A stretch of DNA of 64,000 nucleotides from Undaria pinnatifida (GCA_012845835.1 JABAKD010000002.1:20040129-20104128); one strand, 5' to 3'. Positions 34,521 through 46,193 are shown, counted from the first letter of the stretch. Notes: generated by a model not told the origin, from the letters alone. Numbers and translations: made by a program.

Positions 34521-34899
34521 TGCGGAAAAAACAAGACAATGGACTTTGGAGTGATGGGTGAACAGAGCAGTTAGTTACCTCAATCGTGGTGTTGCTGTAG
34601 TGGTTGTTATTGTTGACCATGATACGACTGGCCTTTCCTTGCTTCGCCTGCCTTGAAGACAAGACACGAGAGTCAGTGGACGGTGGTGATTAGACACAGA
34701 AGAAGCCGTGACTTCAATGATACTGTTGTTGCTGTTGCTGTTATTCGTAGCAATCGTTGTGGTTGTTGCTATGTAGACCTACCTGCATTCTGTCTTCGTT
34801 GCTTCCTTTGCACCCCGCTCGCGGTGGAAGGGGAGAAGGATGTGTTGGTATATGGCTAACTCCCTGGTTGGCTACTAGCATCTGTGTACTGGTGGCGTG

Positions 34900-34925
34900 C
34901 TCCTGCTGCTGCTGCTGCTGCTGTA
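34900..34925. repeat. CTG trinucleotide run
   Basis: Seven CTG units in a row lie around 34903-34923. There is no coding context. Confidence 0.8.
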
Positions 34926-35955
34926 CTTCTCCGGCCCCTACTGCTCTTCTACTGTAGTACTATGTTATCGTACTCGTGCTGCTGTATACTGTACCTACTT
35001 GGTGCTACTTACTACCGGTACCATAGGCTGCTGGGTTTGCTTTTTAGAGTGCGGTGTTCTCGTGTTGCCGTCGCCGTTGCCAGTGCCCATTGGTGATGAC
35101 GCGTATCTTTCGGGCGAGTTTAAAGCCGGCTGTTTTTGTTTGGGGGGTGAAGGGGGGGAGGGAGGAAAGGGCATGGGGGAGAGAGGAGAGAGAAGAGGGT
35201 GGGGGGGGGTAGGGGTTCGGCAACACCGCGACGGCTATCGCCTGTACCACAGGTAACGTGTAAAAAAATGGAGGGAGAAAAGCAGAGAAGAAGTGTTTCT
35301 TTCTTGGTGAATAGCCGTATTGATTGGTGGGTGTCTCGCGATCCATTTGCAGATCGGTCCGAATGTTTTTTTTTGCCGTTCTTGTTTGAATTGGCAGGCG
35401 CAGGGAAGAGTGAGGTTTCGGTTTGATTTGAGTTTTGGGTTTTAGGCTTTGGGCTTTATTTAGGCTTTGAGCATTTATTTCGAGTTTTCGGCTTCCGTTT
35501 TTGGTTGCATCATGTGTTACGGTTCCGTGGCAGTTTGTTTCAAGAGTTACGACAACAGATGCGTTTTCGTATTAGCAGGGGCTGCGTTATTTACGGCCCC
35601 TCCCTAAGCCGGGTGTGGCTGCCCCACCCTGATACAATCCCTTGGTCACCGTCTATAGGCCTTGAGAATAAGCAATCAGTTTACCACCTATACACTGCCT
35701 TCTTGGGAGACCTCATATCCTCTACACCTGCACAACAAGGAGCCTGCTCTGCTTCCCTGAGGGATGTACGAATGTTCTTTGGTCTCGGTCTAATAGGCCA
35801 TTCTGAGGCTGGTCATCATGAAAACCCGATGCAGGTTGCAGGCATAGCCCAGGCGTGTGGACCCGGTAATGTTAGTATTAATAGGTCAAGCATGCTTGTT
35901 TGTCTCGTCATGACTCTAGACCTCGCGGCACAAGGTCACGGTTCTTTAATCACAT

Positions 35956-36052
35956 GGTGTCCAATCTGAGAATCGAACTCACGTTTGACGACCTTGGGGA
36001 GGTGCTTTGGGGTCCCTCGCTCGTCGGAAGCCCGCCAAGTCATGGAGACACC
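35956..36052 (-). repeat. tRNA-like sequence (Leu/Ser-type length), copy 1
   Basis: On the minus strand the ends GGTGTCT and GGACACC can pair over seven bases. Near the 3' side TGAGTTCGATTCTCA forms a T-arm with a perfect four-base stem and B box. The 97-nt length suggests a long-variable-arm (class II) ancestor. Three extra bases between T-arm and end stem, and a poor A box, argue for a tRNA-derived SINE rather than a working tRNA. Confidence 0.5.
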
Positions 36053-36186
36053 GGCCATCTACCGGGCGGTGCAGGTTAGCCCAGGCGTGTTGACCCAGTA
36101 ATGTTATTAGTAGTATTAATAGGCTATGCTTGTTTGTCTCGTCATGACTCTAGACGTCGCGGCAGTAGGCCACGATTCGTTAACAT

Positions 36187-36295
36187 GGTGTCCAATTCAA
36201 GAGTCGATCTCGGATTTAACGACCTTGGGGAGGTGCTTTGAGCACGGGGGGGGGGTCCCTCGCTCGTCGGAAGCCTACCAAGTCATGAAGACACC
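36187..36295 (-). repeat. tRNA-like sequence, copy 2
   Basis: It has the same end pairing (GGTGTCT with GGACACC), but the T-arm has decayed (GAGATCGACTCTTG on the minus strand) and a poly(G) run interrupts the middle. Confidence 0.45.
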
Positions 36296-36320
36296 GGCCA
36301 TCCACCGGGCGGTGCAGGTT

Positions 36321-37740
36321 CTCACGACCCCTGTATCCCTCCCGCGACGACAACCGGACGGCTCCCATCTGGGTCATGTTCGCAAGAGTTTTTGTGACAG
36401 TAGTGGCTCAGGCGCGGAGGAATCGAACACCATCTCCCACGCGATATCGTCGCATCAACCCTACTCTCAGTTCATGGTGTGCGCTATGGCCTTCAAACCA
36501 AATGCCATCTCCACGCGCGGTCGTGAATACCATCCAAGTCTCAATTCGCTCGCCGTCTCAAAACTCGATCGATGCGTGTAGAAGGCGCTTTCCGGCATAC
36601 AGATACAGCAGCAGCAGTAGTAGTTGGGGCCATGAAAGATCTGTCTGCTCTCCTCGCGTTCGTCTGTATTGTGCCCCAGAGCGACTGAGTCAGCGAAAAC
36701 TACACCCTCTCGACGCGGACAGAAACCGCTATTTCTGCACAAGTTCCTCCCGGTCTCAAAACGACGCTCAGGTACCAGATAGGTATGGATGTAGCGCTAC
36801 AAAGGTTTACGTGGTCCCCGCTCATTGTACGCCTACTATGCTTACTACTGTTGTACGAGAAGCCTGACGTCCATCATCTGCGAGGAAACGCCTTTTGTTG
36901 TTTCATGTTTATCATGCTTTAACACTTTTCGTGCTTCACACTTACTACGTCGACCACCTTGATATGCGCGACAGATGAACTCCGTAGATCCGACCTTTGC
37001 GAGTCCCGCGGCGCCATCATCGCCGAACGAGCCAAGCTTGCGTGTTCCACATGAATATATATTTGTACCAGGAGTAGTTGACGTTTCCGCCGAAATTCCT
37101 TGCCAGACTTCGAATAACGCAAAAAAAGACTGGGGGGATACGGACGATCGTACACTCGCAACTTCGGTCGCAAACAAACGGATTAGATTGGAATGGCGAT
37201 AGGACGGCTGCCTTATGCGATCAACTTGGCGTAGGGCTTGAGTTTGGCGCAGGATGGAGTTGGTAGGATGAGAGAACTCTAAGGGGGGACAGGGTGGTCG
37301 AAGCTTGGCATGGGATCAGGGCGGCAGCGCGGACAAGGCGGTCGACAGGATAGATAGCCAAAAATACATGAGTTGTAATGAAACATTGTACCGGGTTACA
37401 CTATTTCCTTCACCATGTTTTTTTTTTCTTGTTTCGTGCTGATACCTCCCAACTCGACGTCATTAGGCACGTTGTTCCCAGACGCGACATTACCGCATTT
37501 TTTGTATTTTTTTTCAGTCCCCAGGCCTGGGGCCAAAAGGACGTACAGTATATGACACCGGTATGCTCTCGCTTTGCAACCGCCCCCTCTTTTGGGCATC
37601 GATCGGACATGATGGCATGATCCGAGGCGGTATTGGTTGACACATTTTCGAATAACCTGTGTCCAGGAAAATTATTTGGCTCCGTACTCTACTATTTTAT
37701 TATGAGACTAGGGGCTCAACTATATACTTTTTTTTTTTTT
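36321..37740. other. No gene recognised
   Basis: The frames at 36376-36867 (+) and 36845-37177 (-) lack domains and splice support. A short signal-like frame at 36630 (MKDLSALLAFVCIV) has no credible donor and is not called. Confidence 0.4.
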
Positions 37741-37868
37741 TATCCTCCGGCGGATGGGGAAAAATAAAGCTTTAGCTCACCACACTTCCACATATTTTCA
37801 TACGCGTCGTGTGTCGATTTAACTCAGTTGCTTTCGCAGCCCAACGCTAGCTGGCGCACCCTTCGGGT
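37741..37868 (+). repeat. Dispersed repeat, near-identical partner of 15572-15699
   Basis: It begins ATCCTCCGGCGGATGGGGAA, includes the family 1 first block (CACATATTTTCATACGCGTC), and ends CTGGCGCACCCTTCGGGT. Confidence 0.85.
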
Positions 37869-38036
37869 CCCATTGTAGGTATAGCGTAAGCTGTCCCTAT
37901 CAGTGGTCTTCGTTACAACCCCGGCAGCGCAAGCTGCCGTTGTATACGGGTGCGTGTGTATGTTGACCCGTCAACTATATACGTATCTATATAGGCTAAC
38001 ACACGCAGGGTGGTGGTCGAGGGAGAGGCAACGTTA

Positions 38037-38072
38037 ACCCCTACCCCTAACCCTAACCCTACCGCTAACCCG
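38037..38072. repeat. Short CCCTAA run (telomere-like)
   Basis: TACCCCTAACCCTAACCCTA followed by CCGCTAACCCG lies about 200 bp before the RLE retroelement. It is too short for a telomere and could be an insertion target or part of a repeat. Confidence 0.6.
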
Positions 38073-38599
38073 AACGTTATAGATGGGATGAAATGTTCGT
38101 GGATGATTTGGCTTGTAAAGTGCGGCCGTATGGATGCTGTGTCTTGGCCGTCGTGGGTATTGGGCTTTGGTGTTTTGGCCGTCGTGGATGCTGTGCTTTG
38201 GAAAGACGCACCACTTATCGAACTTTCTCGTCTAAAAACCCCGCTGATATGAGGTACTGTTTCTGTAGCGATGGGAAACTCCCGAACTGCCGGAAACGGG
38301 GAGGCGACGGCGCCGGGACACTCGCCCCCGACCCTAACACCGCCCAGCGTTACCCCCAGCAACATCTGGAGCGACCTCGTCTATGTGCACTGGTACAGTA
38401 GTGGGTGGGGGAAGCACAAGAGGCAGACGAGGTCGACCGCGCGGATCCGGAAGGGGATCACGAGCGACGAGAACTGGGAGAGGAGCCGCCACAAACCGGG
38501 GCGAATCTCTCGACCTGGAAGCGGCAAGGTTCCCCCGGCCCCTGCCGAAGGAAGGGTTGGCGGTGGAGAGAGGGAAGGAAGGGGCGGAGAGGGAGGGGG

Positions 38600-38820
38600 G
38601 CCAGCACCAGGGGACATTGTGCATTTTCGCGCTTTTATTGCAGACGACCAGAGCGGTACGACCTACGGGGGCTGTGGAGCAATGACTCCTCAGGGACACC
38701 GAGTGGTGGGGTTGCCCTGCGGCCGTCAGCATGCAATGCATGCGCGGTGCGTGGTGGATGCCGTCACACGAGGCGGGGCGCAGGCGCTGCTTCTCTGCGG
38801 AGCAAGGGGATGCACGGTCC
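38600..38820 (+). pseudogene. N-terminal Cys/His (RING-like) finger of the RLE element
   Basis: In the frame open from 38271 to 39845 the segment reads GGCGAM..LPCGRQHAMHARCVVD..LLLCGARGC. It has paired Cys and the CxxxHxxHxxC spacing of a RING-like or related zinc finger. In non-LTR elements N-terminal fingers usually bind target DNA. The call rests on spacing alone. Confidence 0.5.
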
Positions 38821-39609
38821 GCGATGGAAGACGGGAAGGTTTAGGAGCGGCAGATCAGTCCGACCCTGGACTACGCGTTACGGCAGCGAGACTCGGAGGG
38901 AGACCTGACGATGGCGAGGAAGGGCGCCGGGATGGCCTCTGCTATCCGTGGGAACAAAACACGTTAGGGATTGCAGGACCGCTTTGTGATGCCCCCCTTG
39001 AGGACCTCCAACAACGCTTCGTCACTGCTGTCAAAGTCCAGCCGAGGCTAGCTACTGCCCACGCCAAGCTTATCACCCGTGTGCCTGGCCTCCTCAATCA
39101 CACCTTGGGAGAGCATCGCCAATCCACACAATCGGAGACGCCGCAATCACTCTTGAGATCGCTCAAGCTGTGGTTCATCCTCCCGAATTTACTGCACTCG
39201 CAAAATGGCCGAATGAAACGGCGCGAGAGGTTTGCGTCTGCCGAACGCGGTGACGTCACCCTTTTTCTCCCGTGGTTAATGGAGTATACCTGTCGAACAT
39301 CGACGAGGCAAAGCGGGCAAGCCCGCGAAGAGATGGACGCTGATATGTTTAAGAGGGCATCATCAGCATGCCGCCATCGAGAGGGGGTGACTGCAGCAGC
39401 ACGCAGCCTCCTCGCGGAACCGCACGCGCCGGGGAACGAGGAAACGTGGGAGCGCGTGAAGGCAAAGTTCCCGGAGGAGGACCAGACCTGTGTCTCCGAA
39501 GCTGCAGCGGCAGCGTTGGCAGCAAGTTCCTTCGACCCGGAGGAAGGAAGTGGTCCCAACTGGCGCCCGGAGGAAGAATTCGACCCACAGGTGGTCCTCG
39601 AGGTTATCA

Positions 39610-41270
39610 ATTCTCGCAACGCGTTACCAGGAGCGGGATGCGACGGCCTGCGCTTTTCGCACTTTAGCTGCAGTCAATATTCAGGACTGGGTTCGGGCGG
39701 GAAAAAAACGAAGCTGGCATTGAAGCTTTCTGGAGAAGAATCATCAATGATCCAAATGCCTTCCCGCCTGAATTCCGGCAGCTCTTCTTCCAATCCAACC
39801 TCACGGCCTTGGGTGAAAAATGCCGCCTCGTGTGCGTGGGGATGACGTGGAGGCGGCTTATTTCGGCCGGGAACATACGGCAGTGGCGACCACTGGACCG
39901 TTCGTGGCCAAATGTTGCGGCGACATGTCTGCGCCCCTGTTCTTTCAGATGGAATCAGGATAAATGCGGAGGGTCGAACCCTCCAGTGGGGTACAACAAG
40001 GGGATGCCATGGGGTCGGCGTTGTTCTGCATGCCGCTCCTGCCGGCGCTGAAGCGGACACGGGCGGAATTCAAGTCAAGAGGTGTAGAGGCATTTGCTTA
40101 CCTAGATGATATTATCATCGGAATGATGGAAATCACACCCGATACTGTGGAAGTTGCACCCTTTTTTTCCAGCGCGAGCTGTCCAACATCGGCATTGCGA
40201 TCAACCCGAGCAAAACGGTTGCTCTGCCCCCGAAGGCGCACGTACCTACTCCGGAACAAATCGTCCTTCTTGAAGGTATTGGCGTCAGCATCGCCGAACG
40301 TGGAGGCGTTAAGGTGGTTGGGGTGCCCGTCGGCACAGATGAATACGCGAGGGAGAGCGCAATCGAGATAGTCCGAAACGGTGGAGCGGAGCAACTCGCG
40401 CGGATGTTATCGCACAAGCCGAACAAGCAATCAACCAACCTAATTGCCACCAGCTCTATGGTGCAGCGAACCTCCTACCTTGAACGCGTAATGGACCCAG
40501 AACTATCGCTGGCTGCATGCCAAAAGGCAGATGGAAACGCCTTGTGGATGCTGAAGAAACTGCTCGATCTCCCGGGGGCAGCAGAAGAGTCGTCGTATTT
40601 CGCAGACGGGTGTCCGACAAACATGTGCTGACCCTGCAACCTTATCAACAGGCGCAAGCGAGCCTGTCCTCCGGGGCCGCAAGGTGTGGGTTGTCGTCGG
40701 CTGAAGCCCGGAGGATGTCAGCATCCACTGGGAGCTTGGTGGCGACGGTGCCGGAGGTGCTTGCTGATCTGTCCGGCACACAAAGTTCGGAGGGAGCTGC
40801 CCGATTCTAACCTCGTGCGGCGCATCTGGAACAGCTTCAGCGACCTCCGCAATGTGCATGGGGTTGCGGAGGAGGTCATGGCGAACGCCGTGCCGGAAAA
40901 CTGGCGGGACAGAGCCTTTAGAGCAGGAGAGCAATGTGCCTCGGGGCAATCAGTTGCAGACGTGTTGCCTGCACATGACGCCGAAACTATTAGCTCCAGC
41001 AAAGCGCAGCATAGACTAGGTAAACTGGTTAACCGAGTTCGTTATGAGAGGTACGTCGCTTCGCTTGATCAGCTCCCCGAGACGAGACGAGGCCCCAGCG
41101 AGAAACAGTCGACTCTCAAGGCGAGAAGGAGACGCGAGGCTTGGCCAAGGCAACGGAATCAATCGGGATCAGGGGCTACCGCCTTCCTAAGGGCGAGACC
41201 TGTAGACTCAGCTAGAACCATCCCTGCATCAGAGTTCGTGACGGCGGGGAGAGGTTTCGGGGGATAGAGG
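39610..41270 (+). pseudogene. RLE-element reverse transcriptase and thumb
   Basis: The RT begins at NSRNALPGAGCDGLRFSHF. Fragments in other frames follow: LVCVGMTWRRLISAGN, VQQGDAMGSALFCMPLL, and FAYLDDIIIGM, the YLDD active site at about 40096-40125. After that come VVGVPVGTDEYARESAI and the Ala/Leu-rich thumb. The palm segment carrying the first catalytic Asp is not found. Multiple frame changes make translation impossible. Confidence 0.85.
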
Positions 41271-41279
41271 AATTCCTCG

Positions 41280-41890
41280 CGGCGAGATGTCCGTGCTGCG
41301 GTGAAGCGGAGGTTAATATGCGGCATGCACGACTGTGTCACCGATCGGGTGCGCTGGTGAACCAGCACCAACCCCTTGTGTACGCAATCCCCCGTACCCT
41401 TAAAAGCATGCCCATCCGCCACCAAGTGGAGAGCGGAGCTCCGTTCCACGCAGACAGGGATTTGCGAATGGAAATCGTTATCGAGGCGGGTGGCCTCCGA
41501 GATTCTACGGCATCAGAGTATCGTGACAAATCGATAGTCATCGACGTCACGTATGCGGGCCCACAAGCGGGAGTCCACATTCGAGCAGGCAGCGTGGATC
41601 GAAGCGGATCAGCTGCTTCCACTTCCGAGGCGCGCAAGCGCAACCACTACGCTCGTCCGGGACAGGTGTCCTTCGACGAGCGCAGCTACAAACTCGCCAC
41701 CCTCGCGGTGGAAAGCTTTGGGCGCCTCGGTAAAGAAGGCAGCGGCCTGATCGATCAGATATCGGCGAGCATCGTTGGAGGGACGGACGCAACCTCCCGA
41801 GCGCGGAAAGGCGTCTGCAAGGAGCGCCTATTCCAAATAATCTCTTGTGACCACTCAGGTCGCGATTTCGCCCAGAGTTCATCGATTTAG
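41280..41890 (+). pseudogene. CCHC motif and restriction-like endonuclease of the RLE element
   Basis: RCPCCGEAEVNMRHARLCH gives a C-x(1-2)-C..H-x4-C motif. Downstream ADRDLRMEIVIE, SIVIDVTYAG, then ARKRNHYARPGQVSFDERSY and LAVESFGRLGKEG follow the PD-(D/E)XK order of the C-terminal nuclease of R2/CRE-type elements. The frame then shifts at ERLFQIIS; the following VTTQVAISPRVHRFRLSLRD-type tail is in another frame. Confidence 0.85.
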
Positions 41891-42060
41891 GCTATCTCTG
41901 AGGGATCGTCAGGCCGTGAGGGAAAGGGAGGAAGGAGTGGGAGGACTACGGCCACTGGCGTGGGGTGGTAATGATGAAGATCAAGGTAGACTAATAGCCA
42001 AAACATATATAAGGAAAGGAAGCAGTAGATAAAAGGAGAAGATGTAGGGAAAGGAAATGA

Positions 42061-43335
42061 GGAAATGGTTGGCAGAAGATACAACTGTTTTATGGAGGAA
42101 TTATTCGACTTCGTAGATACTACTGCCTTATGGAAGGATATCCGATTTGCATCGGAACGGCGTCTACGCTATATCGTCGGAGGGCATAAATAGCAATAAT
42201 AATATGTGCCCTGGTATTGCACCATGCCAAATTTTTAACAATTTCAATGTATATTAATTTCAAAATGTCAAGTCAAAATTTCGTCATTGGACAAGCCACA
42301 TCATGCCGTCATGCCACAACAACAAAACAAGTCGTCATCATCGGACACGCCACCGTTTCTTTCCCGCCACCAAATTGCTCACTACCACTACTGCTGACTT
42401 GTACCTCCGGGTTGACCCATTACTTTACAATGTTTTTCCGCATGGAAACGCCTCCTTGAAGCAGCACAGACCATCGCCACCCCCCCCTACCCCCCACCCG
42501 CGCTTGCCTCGAGGGTCCAACGAAAACAACGTACAATACGCTGACCGAGTTGTTTGTTGGTGGGCCACTTTTGCAAAGCAGAGTCAAGCGACGCCACCCC
42601 CCGCCCCTTCCCCCACCTCCCGTTTTACCACGTGGAGGAATAAACGCACCGTTCTCTGATGAAGGAGATTAAATCGTCCCAATGCAGGTCGTAGTTTTCT
42701 CACGTGCAACACATATCCCCCCCCCCTCGCGCTGACTCCCCCGCCCCCCCCCCCCCTCCCGCCGCCGCCATTCCAACTGGTCGCCTGCCATGCCATACAC
42801 TCCAGTACCTCCCGTGCCCCCCCCCCCCCCCCCCCCCCCCCCACCCCTCGACGCTTGCTTTCCTATATACAGCAATCACTCCACCCGCCCTCCCCCCCCC
42901 GACATGCAGAAACGACCGCAACAATTTTTCTCTATTCAATTTTCGCAAACAAAATAAACGCCCCTGAGTGAAACAATAATGGCATACCGCCGGGTCGGCA
43001 ATGGTCGGTCCTGAGACAATTCCCTCCACTCCCCTTCTCGTGCACCACCAAATCAAGCCAACAATACACAAGTGGAAGCCCAACCCAGAAAAACTCTGTC
43101 ATCGCCGGGGGCATCATGCCGTGTGCAATCCGGTTACACCTCCTGCCTTTCGTTCAACTCCTTCCTTGCCCACCGTTCGGTCGCAGCCCCCCCTTGGGTT
43201 ACTCCGCGGTCAGAACATTCGTTCGAAGCTGTCATCCACATGCAAGAAAGAACGCACAAGGTGCGGAAGGTCGCCTCACAATCGGTTCTTACAGTAGTAG
43301 GATGCAGCTGATATTTTCTGCGACTCGCCGAACAC
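42061..43335. other. No gene recognised; C-rich homopolymers
   Basis: A 26-base poly(C) run (42817-42842) and further C tracts at 42719-42770 and 42893 dominate. They generate Pro- or Gly-rich frames on opposite strands. Confidence 0.5.
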
Positions 43336-43460
43336 CTCACGGCGCTTCGCGCCTGGTGCACGCGATGTCTGCCTGCATGAAACCCGACGTGCTTCGCCCC
43401 GGTATTTGCAGGGCTACGAGGGTCTATGGTCATAAGACTACGGCTATTGCATGAAAGTAC
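43336..43460 (+). repeat. Dispersed repeat family 3 (SINE-like)
   Basis: CACCTCACGGCGCTTCGCGC, GGTGCACGCGATGTCTGCCT, CCCGACGTGC and ACTACGGCTATTGCATGAAA appear in the same order at 54960-55090, inside intron 1 of the J-domain/lectin gene. A loose tail copy is at 55128-55165. Confidence 0.75.
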
Positions 43461-43831
43461 CCACACACACTATTGTAACAAGATCTCCTCATCCGACGCC
43501 AACCACCTCCGTGTGCAACCCGTGCATCGATACAACCAGTGCACTGCAAGCGAAGCAGCATCAACGAGGGGAAAAAATCGAACCCTACCCTGCCCTACCC
43601 TACCCTTATGCGGTGTTTCGGAGGGAGCGGGGCCTAAAAGGCAGGTTCAGATCAAGTACGGTGGGTTCCGCTGAAACTTCTGACGCACGCCAATCAGTGC
43701 GGACGATCAAATCAGCCCACCAATGACAGCGAGGCGGCGCGATACCACAGCCTCTTTCGGTTTCTCCTCCAAACGAAAAAAAAAACAAGAAAAAAAAAAA
43801 CAAGCAAAAAAACAAGCAAAAAAACAAAAAG

Positions 43832-45065
43832 AACCAAAACGCCACAATTACACGTACACCGACCTACTGTATGGATGTACGGAAGGTCGCGCAATGATGG
43901 CCGTAACCCGGCTGATGGGACACGCGGCCAAGATTGAGGTTGGGGGGAGAGAGAGAAAGAGAGAGAGAGAGAGAGACAAACGAGAGGGAAAAAGAAAAAG
44001 AAAGAAGGTGAGACTCGTCCGCCCATCTCCCCCTCCCTCTCTGTCCCACCAAAAACCCCCAAAACACCAAACACACACCGGAAGTACACACACAACTACG
44101 CTCACGAACGAATGAACCAGTGCGCGAATACTTACTCACCCAAATCTTTAACGGGATAAACACGAGCATGCGCACCCTGCCCTACCGCTCACCCTGCCCG
44201 CCTACCGGATAATCCAAATGGTGATTCCTCGTCCGCGCTTGCACACGCACGCCAACTTAGGCTTAGGTTTGCTTTCATCATTCGGGTAAGGGGGGGCAGG
44301 GCGGCGGGGGGGGGGGGGGAGGGGGGGGATTATTCCGACCCACACGCTAGGTATCATACTTGCTACCGCTTCAAAAGCGCTACTTCTTTGTACGTACATT
44401 AACACCGTACAAGTACTACTGTACGAATAATACCTCCAACACGAAAACCACGTCACAGTCGTTGCGGCGGCGAGCGAAAAAAAGTCAACACCTGGAATTT
44501 TTTTTTTAGGCGGGGGGTGGGGGGAGGGTGCTTGCTTCAATGATTTGGTCCCCGCCACTTCCTCAAAATAGCTTTTTACATATAGCAACGCAGTGGCTGC
44601 CTCGACGAAGAAAGTATAACAGCCCACACGTACATGATCCGGGGCACAACTTTTCCCTTCAGCAAATCAGCAACAAAAACAAAATAAATACATACAAAAG
44701 TGTCACTGCTTGCTGCCTATCCGAAACCGATCGAGCCAGCCCCACGCCTGGCTCCAGCATTATCAACAGCAACAACCACGCTTCTGTCAAACCGCGTCGA
44801 TAAAAAACGCGCTGAAAGAAAACAGAGAGGAATTTACAAAAATCAGTGTCACCTTTGCCCCCCCCCCCCCCCCTCCACCCTCGCCCCCTCCCACCCCCAT
44901 GAAAATCGCGGGACTCGTTTCAAGACCTTCGTCTTCCGCGACCCTCTGCCGCGTTACCCCCGCCTATCTCCAATACCGTCTCCCCCTCCCTTCTTCTCCC
45001 GCCTGCATTACGGCGGCAATGTGCCAAATACGCCGTCTCTCATGCCCGCCGATCGAGCGAGAAAG
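43832..45065 (+). CDS. Two weak candidate exons of an unrecognised gene
   Basis: Segment 43832-43938 reads NYTYTDLLYGCTEGRAMMAV..GHAAKIE and is followed by GTTGGG. Segment 44925-45065 (47 codons: TFVFRDPLPRYPRLSP..SLMPADRARK) follows a C/T-rich tract and a TTTCAAG acceptor and ends at a strong GTAAGT donor. Neither peptide was recognised, the phases cannot be tested, and the flanks are low complexity. They could be exons of one gene, of two, or chance. This opposes the direction of the neighbouring J-domain/lectin gene. Confidence 0.2.
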
Positions 45066-45537
45066 GTAAGTCGACCAGCCTTGACGAGCTCACGAGCTTT
45101 CAAGCTCCCAAGAAAGCTCGCATGATCCCAAAGCTCCCAGAAGCTCACAAGCTCACAAGCGAGCGAAAATACACTCCAACGATGTCCACTCTGCTTGTGA
45201 AACCATCGGATTAAATCCTTCAAAATCCCCGCCTTGCGCGGTTCGAAAGAACAAATAATCCAATCAAAACGCTCACCCCACCCCCACAAAAGCACCGCAT
45301 GCGTACAGCTGTTGCCTCTACGTCCAAAGGCTTACTGGTAGAGCGGCGAATGCCTGTCCGAGAACTAAAAAAGGTCTTTCCATGCCCTGCATACGGCATG
45401 CCGCCGTCCATGAACGACATTAGAGTGGGGTCCCCATACAATGCCGGTTGAATAATGCCTATTTCCGGTATAGTGCGGTTGGCATCGCTGGGCACGACTG
45501 GAGCCCGTCATCCTATACATACTACAAGTATCGGTAC
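45066..45537. other. No gene recognised
   Basis: AGCTC-rich short repeats (GAAAGCTC, AAGCTCCC, AAGCTCACAAGCTC) occupy 45085-45160. Nothing else was seen. Confidence 0.45.
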
Positions 45538-45625
45538 TGCACCCAATAGTGCCGGTGTCCCGTATTCGGCCGGTATTGCTGACTGGCACATACCAGCACT
45601 ACAGGGAGACCACTCCTCCCTGCTA
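45538..45625 (+). repeat. Dispersed repeat, pair of 22306-22412
   Basis: CACCCAATAGTGCCGGTGTC, CCGTATTCGGCCGGTAT, then TACCAGCACTACAGGGAGAC match the reverse complement of 22306-22412. The open frame at 45455-45940 is therefore largely repeat-derived. Confidence 0.6.
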
Positions 45626-46193
45626 GCCTCTTTACAGCTGCATCTCAGCTTTCGGGACAACCCTTTTAGCACCGCACTCCCGACACGGGGACAAAACACT
45701 CGGAGTCAGACTACGAATTTTTTTCAGGAGTTGGAAATTGGTCAAACAATAAAACTGGGATGGTCCACCTCTCTGCAAGTTTGTTTTCAACCCCCTTTTA
45801 GAAAGACCTACAACCTCCGTTTCGGTGACGAAACACTTGTGATCAGAGTGGGGATCAGTTTTGGGTCTGCTATAAACCCTTTAGCTACTTTTGCAAAACG
45901 GATTAGACTCTCTAACCCATGCGACACGTTCCGGAAATAACGACAATTTTTCAATTGGACTTAGGCCTTGTACAGTCGTTTCTCTCTTCTACTGCACAAA
46001 ACGTCCTCCAAGTAGTGTTTTTCCCAAAAAGGATGTGCAGTTCTAAAGGCGCTAGGTCAAGCTCCCCCCACCCTCCCCTTGTCACGTCGTCCACCCCGCC
46101 CCCACCCCCGCCTCCATCCTCACCCCCATCTCCACCCCCATCCCCGCCCCACCATCCGCCCCGCCCCCGCCCTAGTTCTGCCTCCTGAGGGTT

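Larger units (their letters stand above)
31563..35844. other. Region downstream of the GT14 gene; low complexity, no gene recognised
   Basis: The first kilobase probably holds the 3' UTR. A short direct repeat (CGGTGTTTGCCATTGGGACA with CGGTGTTTTCCATTGAGGCA) lies at 31673-31760, and CAG-rich frames around 31829-32050 look artefactual. Apparent proteins are trinucleotide- or homopolymer-driven on both strands. Confidence 0.5.
35845..36320. repeat. Tandem duplication of a 233/243-bp unit with tRNA-like core
   Basis: Copy 1 is 35845-36077 and copy 2 is 36078-36320. Both begin AGCCCAGGCGTGT and share GCTTGTTTGTCTCGTCATGA, GGTCCCTCGCTCGTCGGAAG and CACCGGGCGGTGCAGGTT. They are adjacent with no spacer. 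Each holds a tRNA-like segment on the minus strand. Confidence 0.88.
38271..42010 (+). mobile_element. Degenerate RLE-type non-LTR retrotransposon
   Basis: One ancestral ORF is spread over several frames: an N-terminal region with a Cys/His finger (about 38600-38820), a conserved linker (39000-39600), RT (39610-41270), a CCHC motif (41285-41345) and a restriction-like endonuclease (41400-41890). The order finger-RT-CCHC-RLE is that of the CRE/NeSL/R2-like elements. A segment of the RT between the WRRLISAG block and VQQGDAMG appears missing or scrambled, and frame changes occur near 39845, 40320, 40630 and 41270. The 3' end is set approximately at the end of similarity. Elements of this type often have sequence-specific targets; the preceding CCCTAA run is a possible clue only. 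Confidence 0.88.

Noticed and set aside
36630-36686. Signal-peptide-like frame MKDLSALLAFVCIVPQSD
   Set aside because: It stops after 18 codons and no splice donor lies within it.
45455-45940. 161-codon + frame
   Set aside because: Its first third matches a dispersed repeat also present at 22306-22412, and the rest has no domain.
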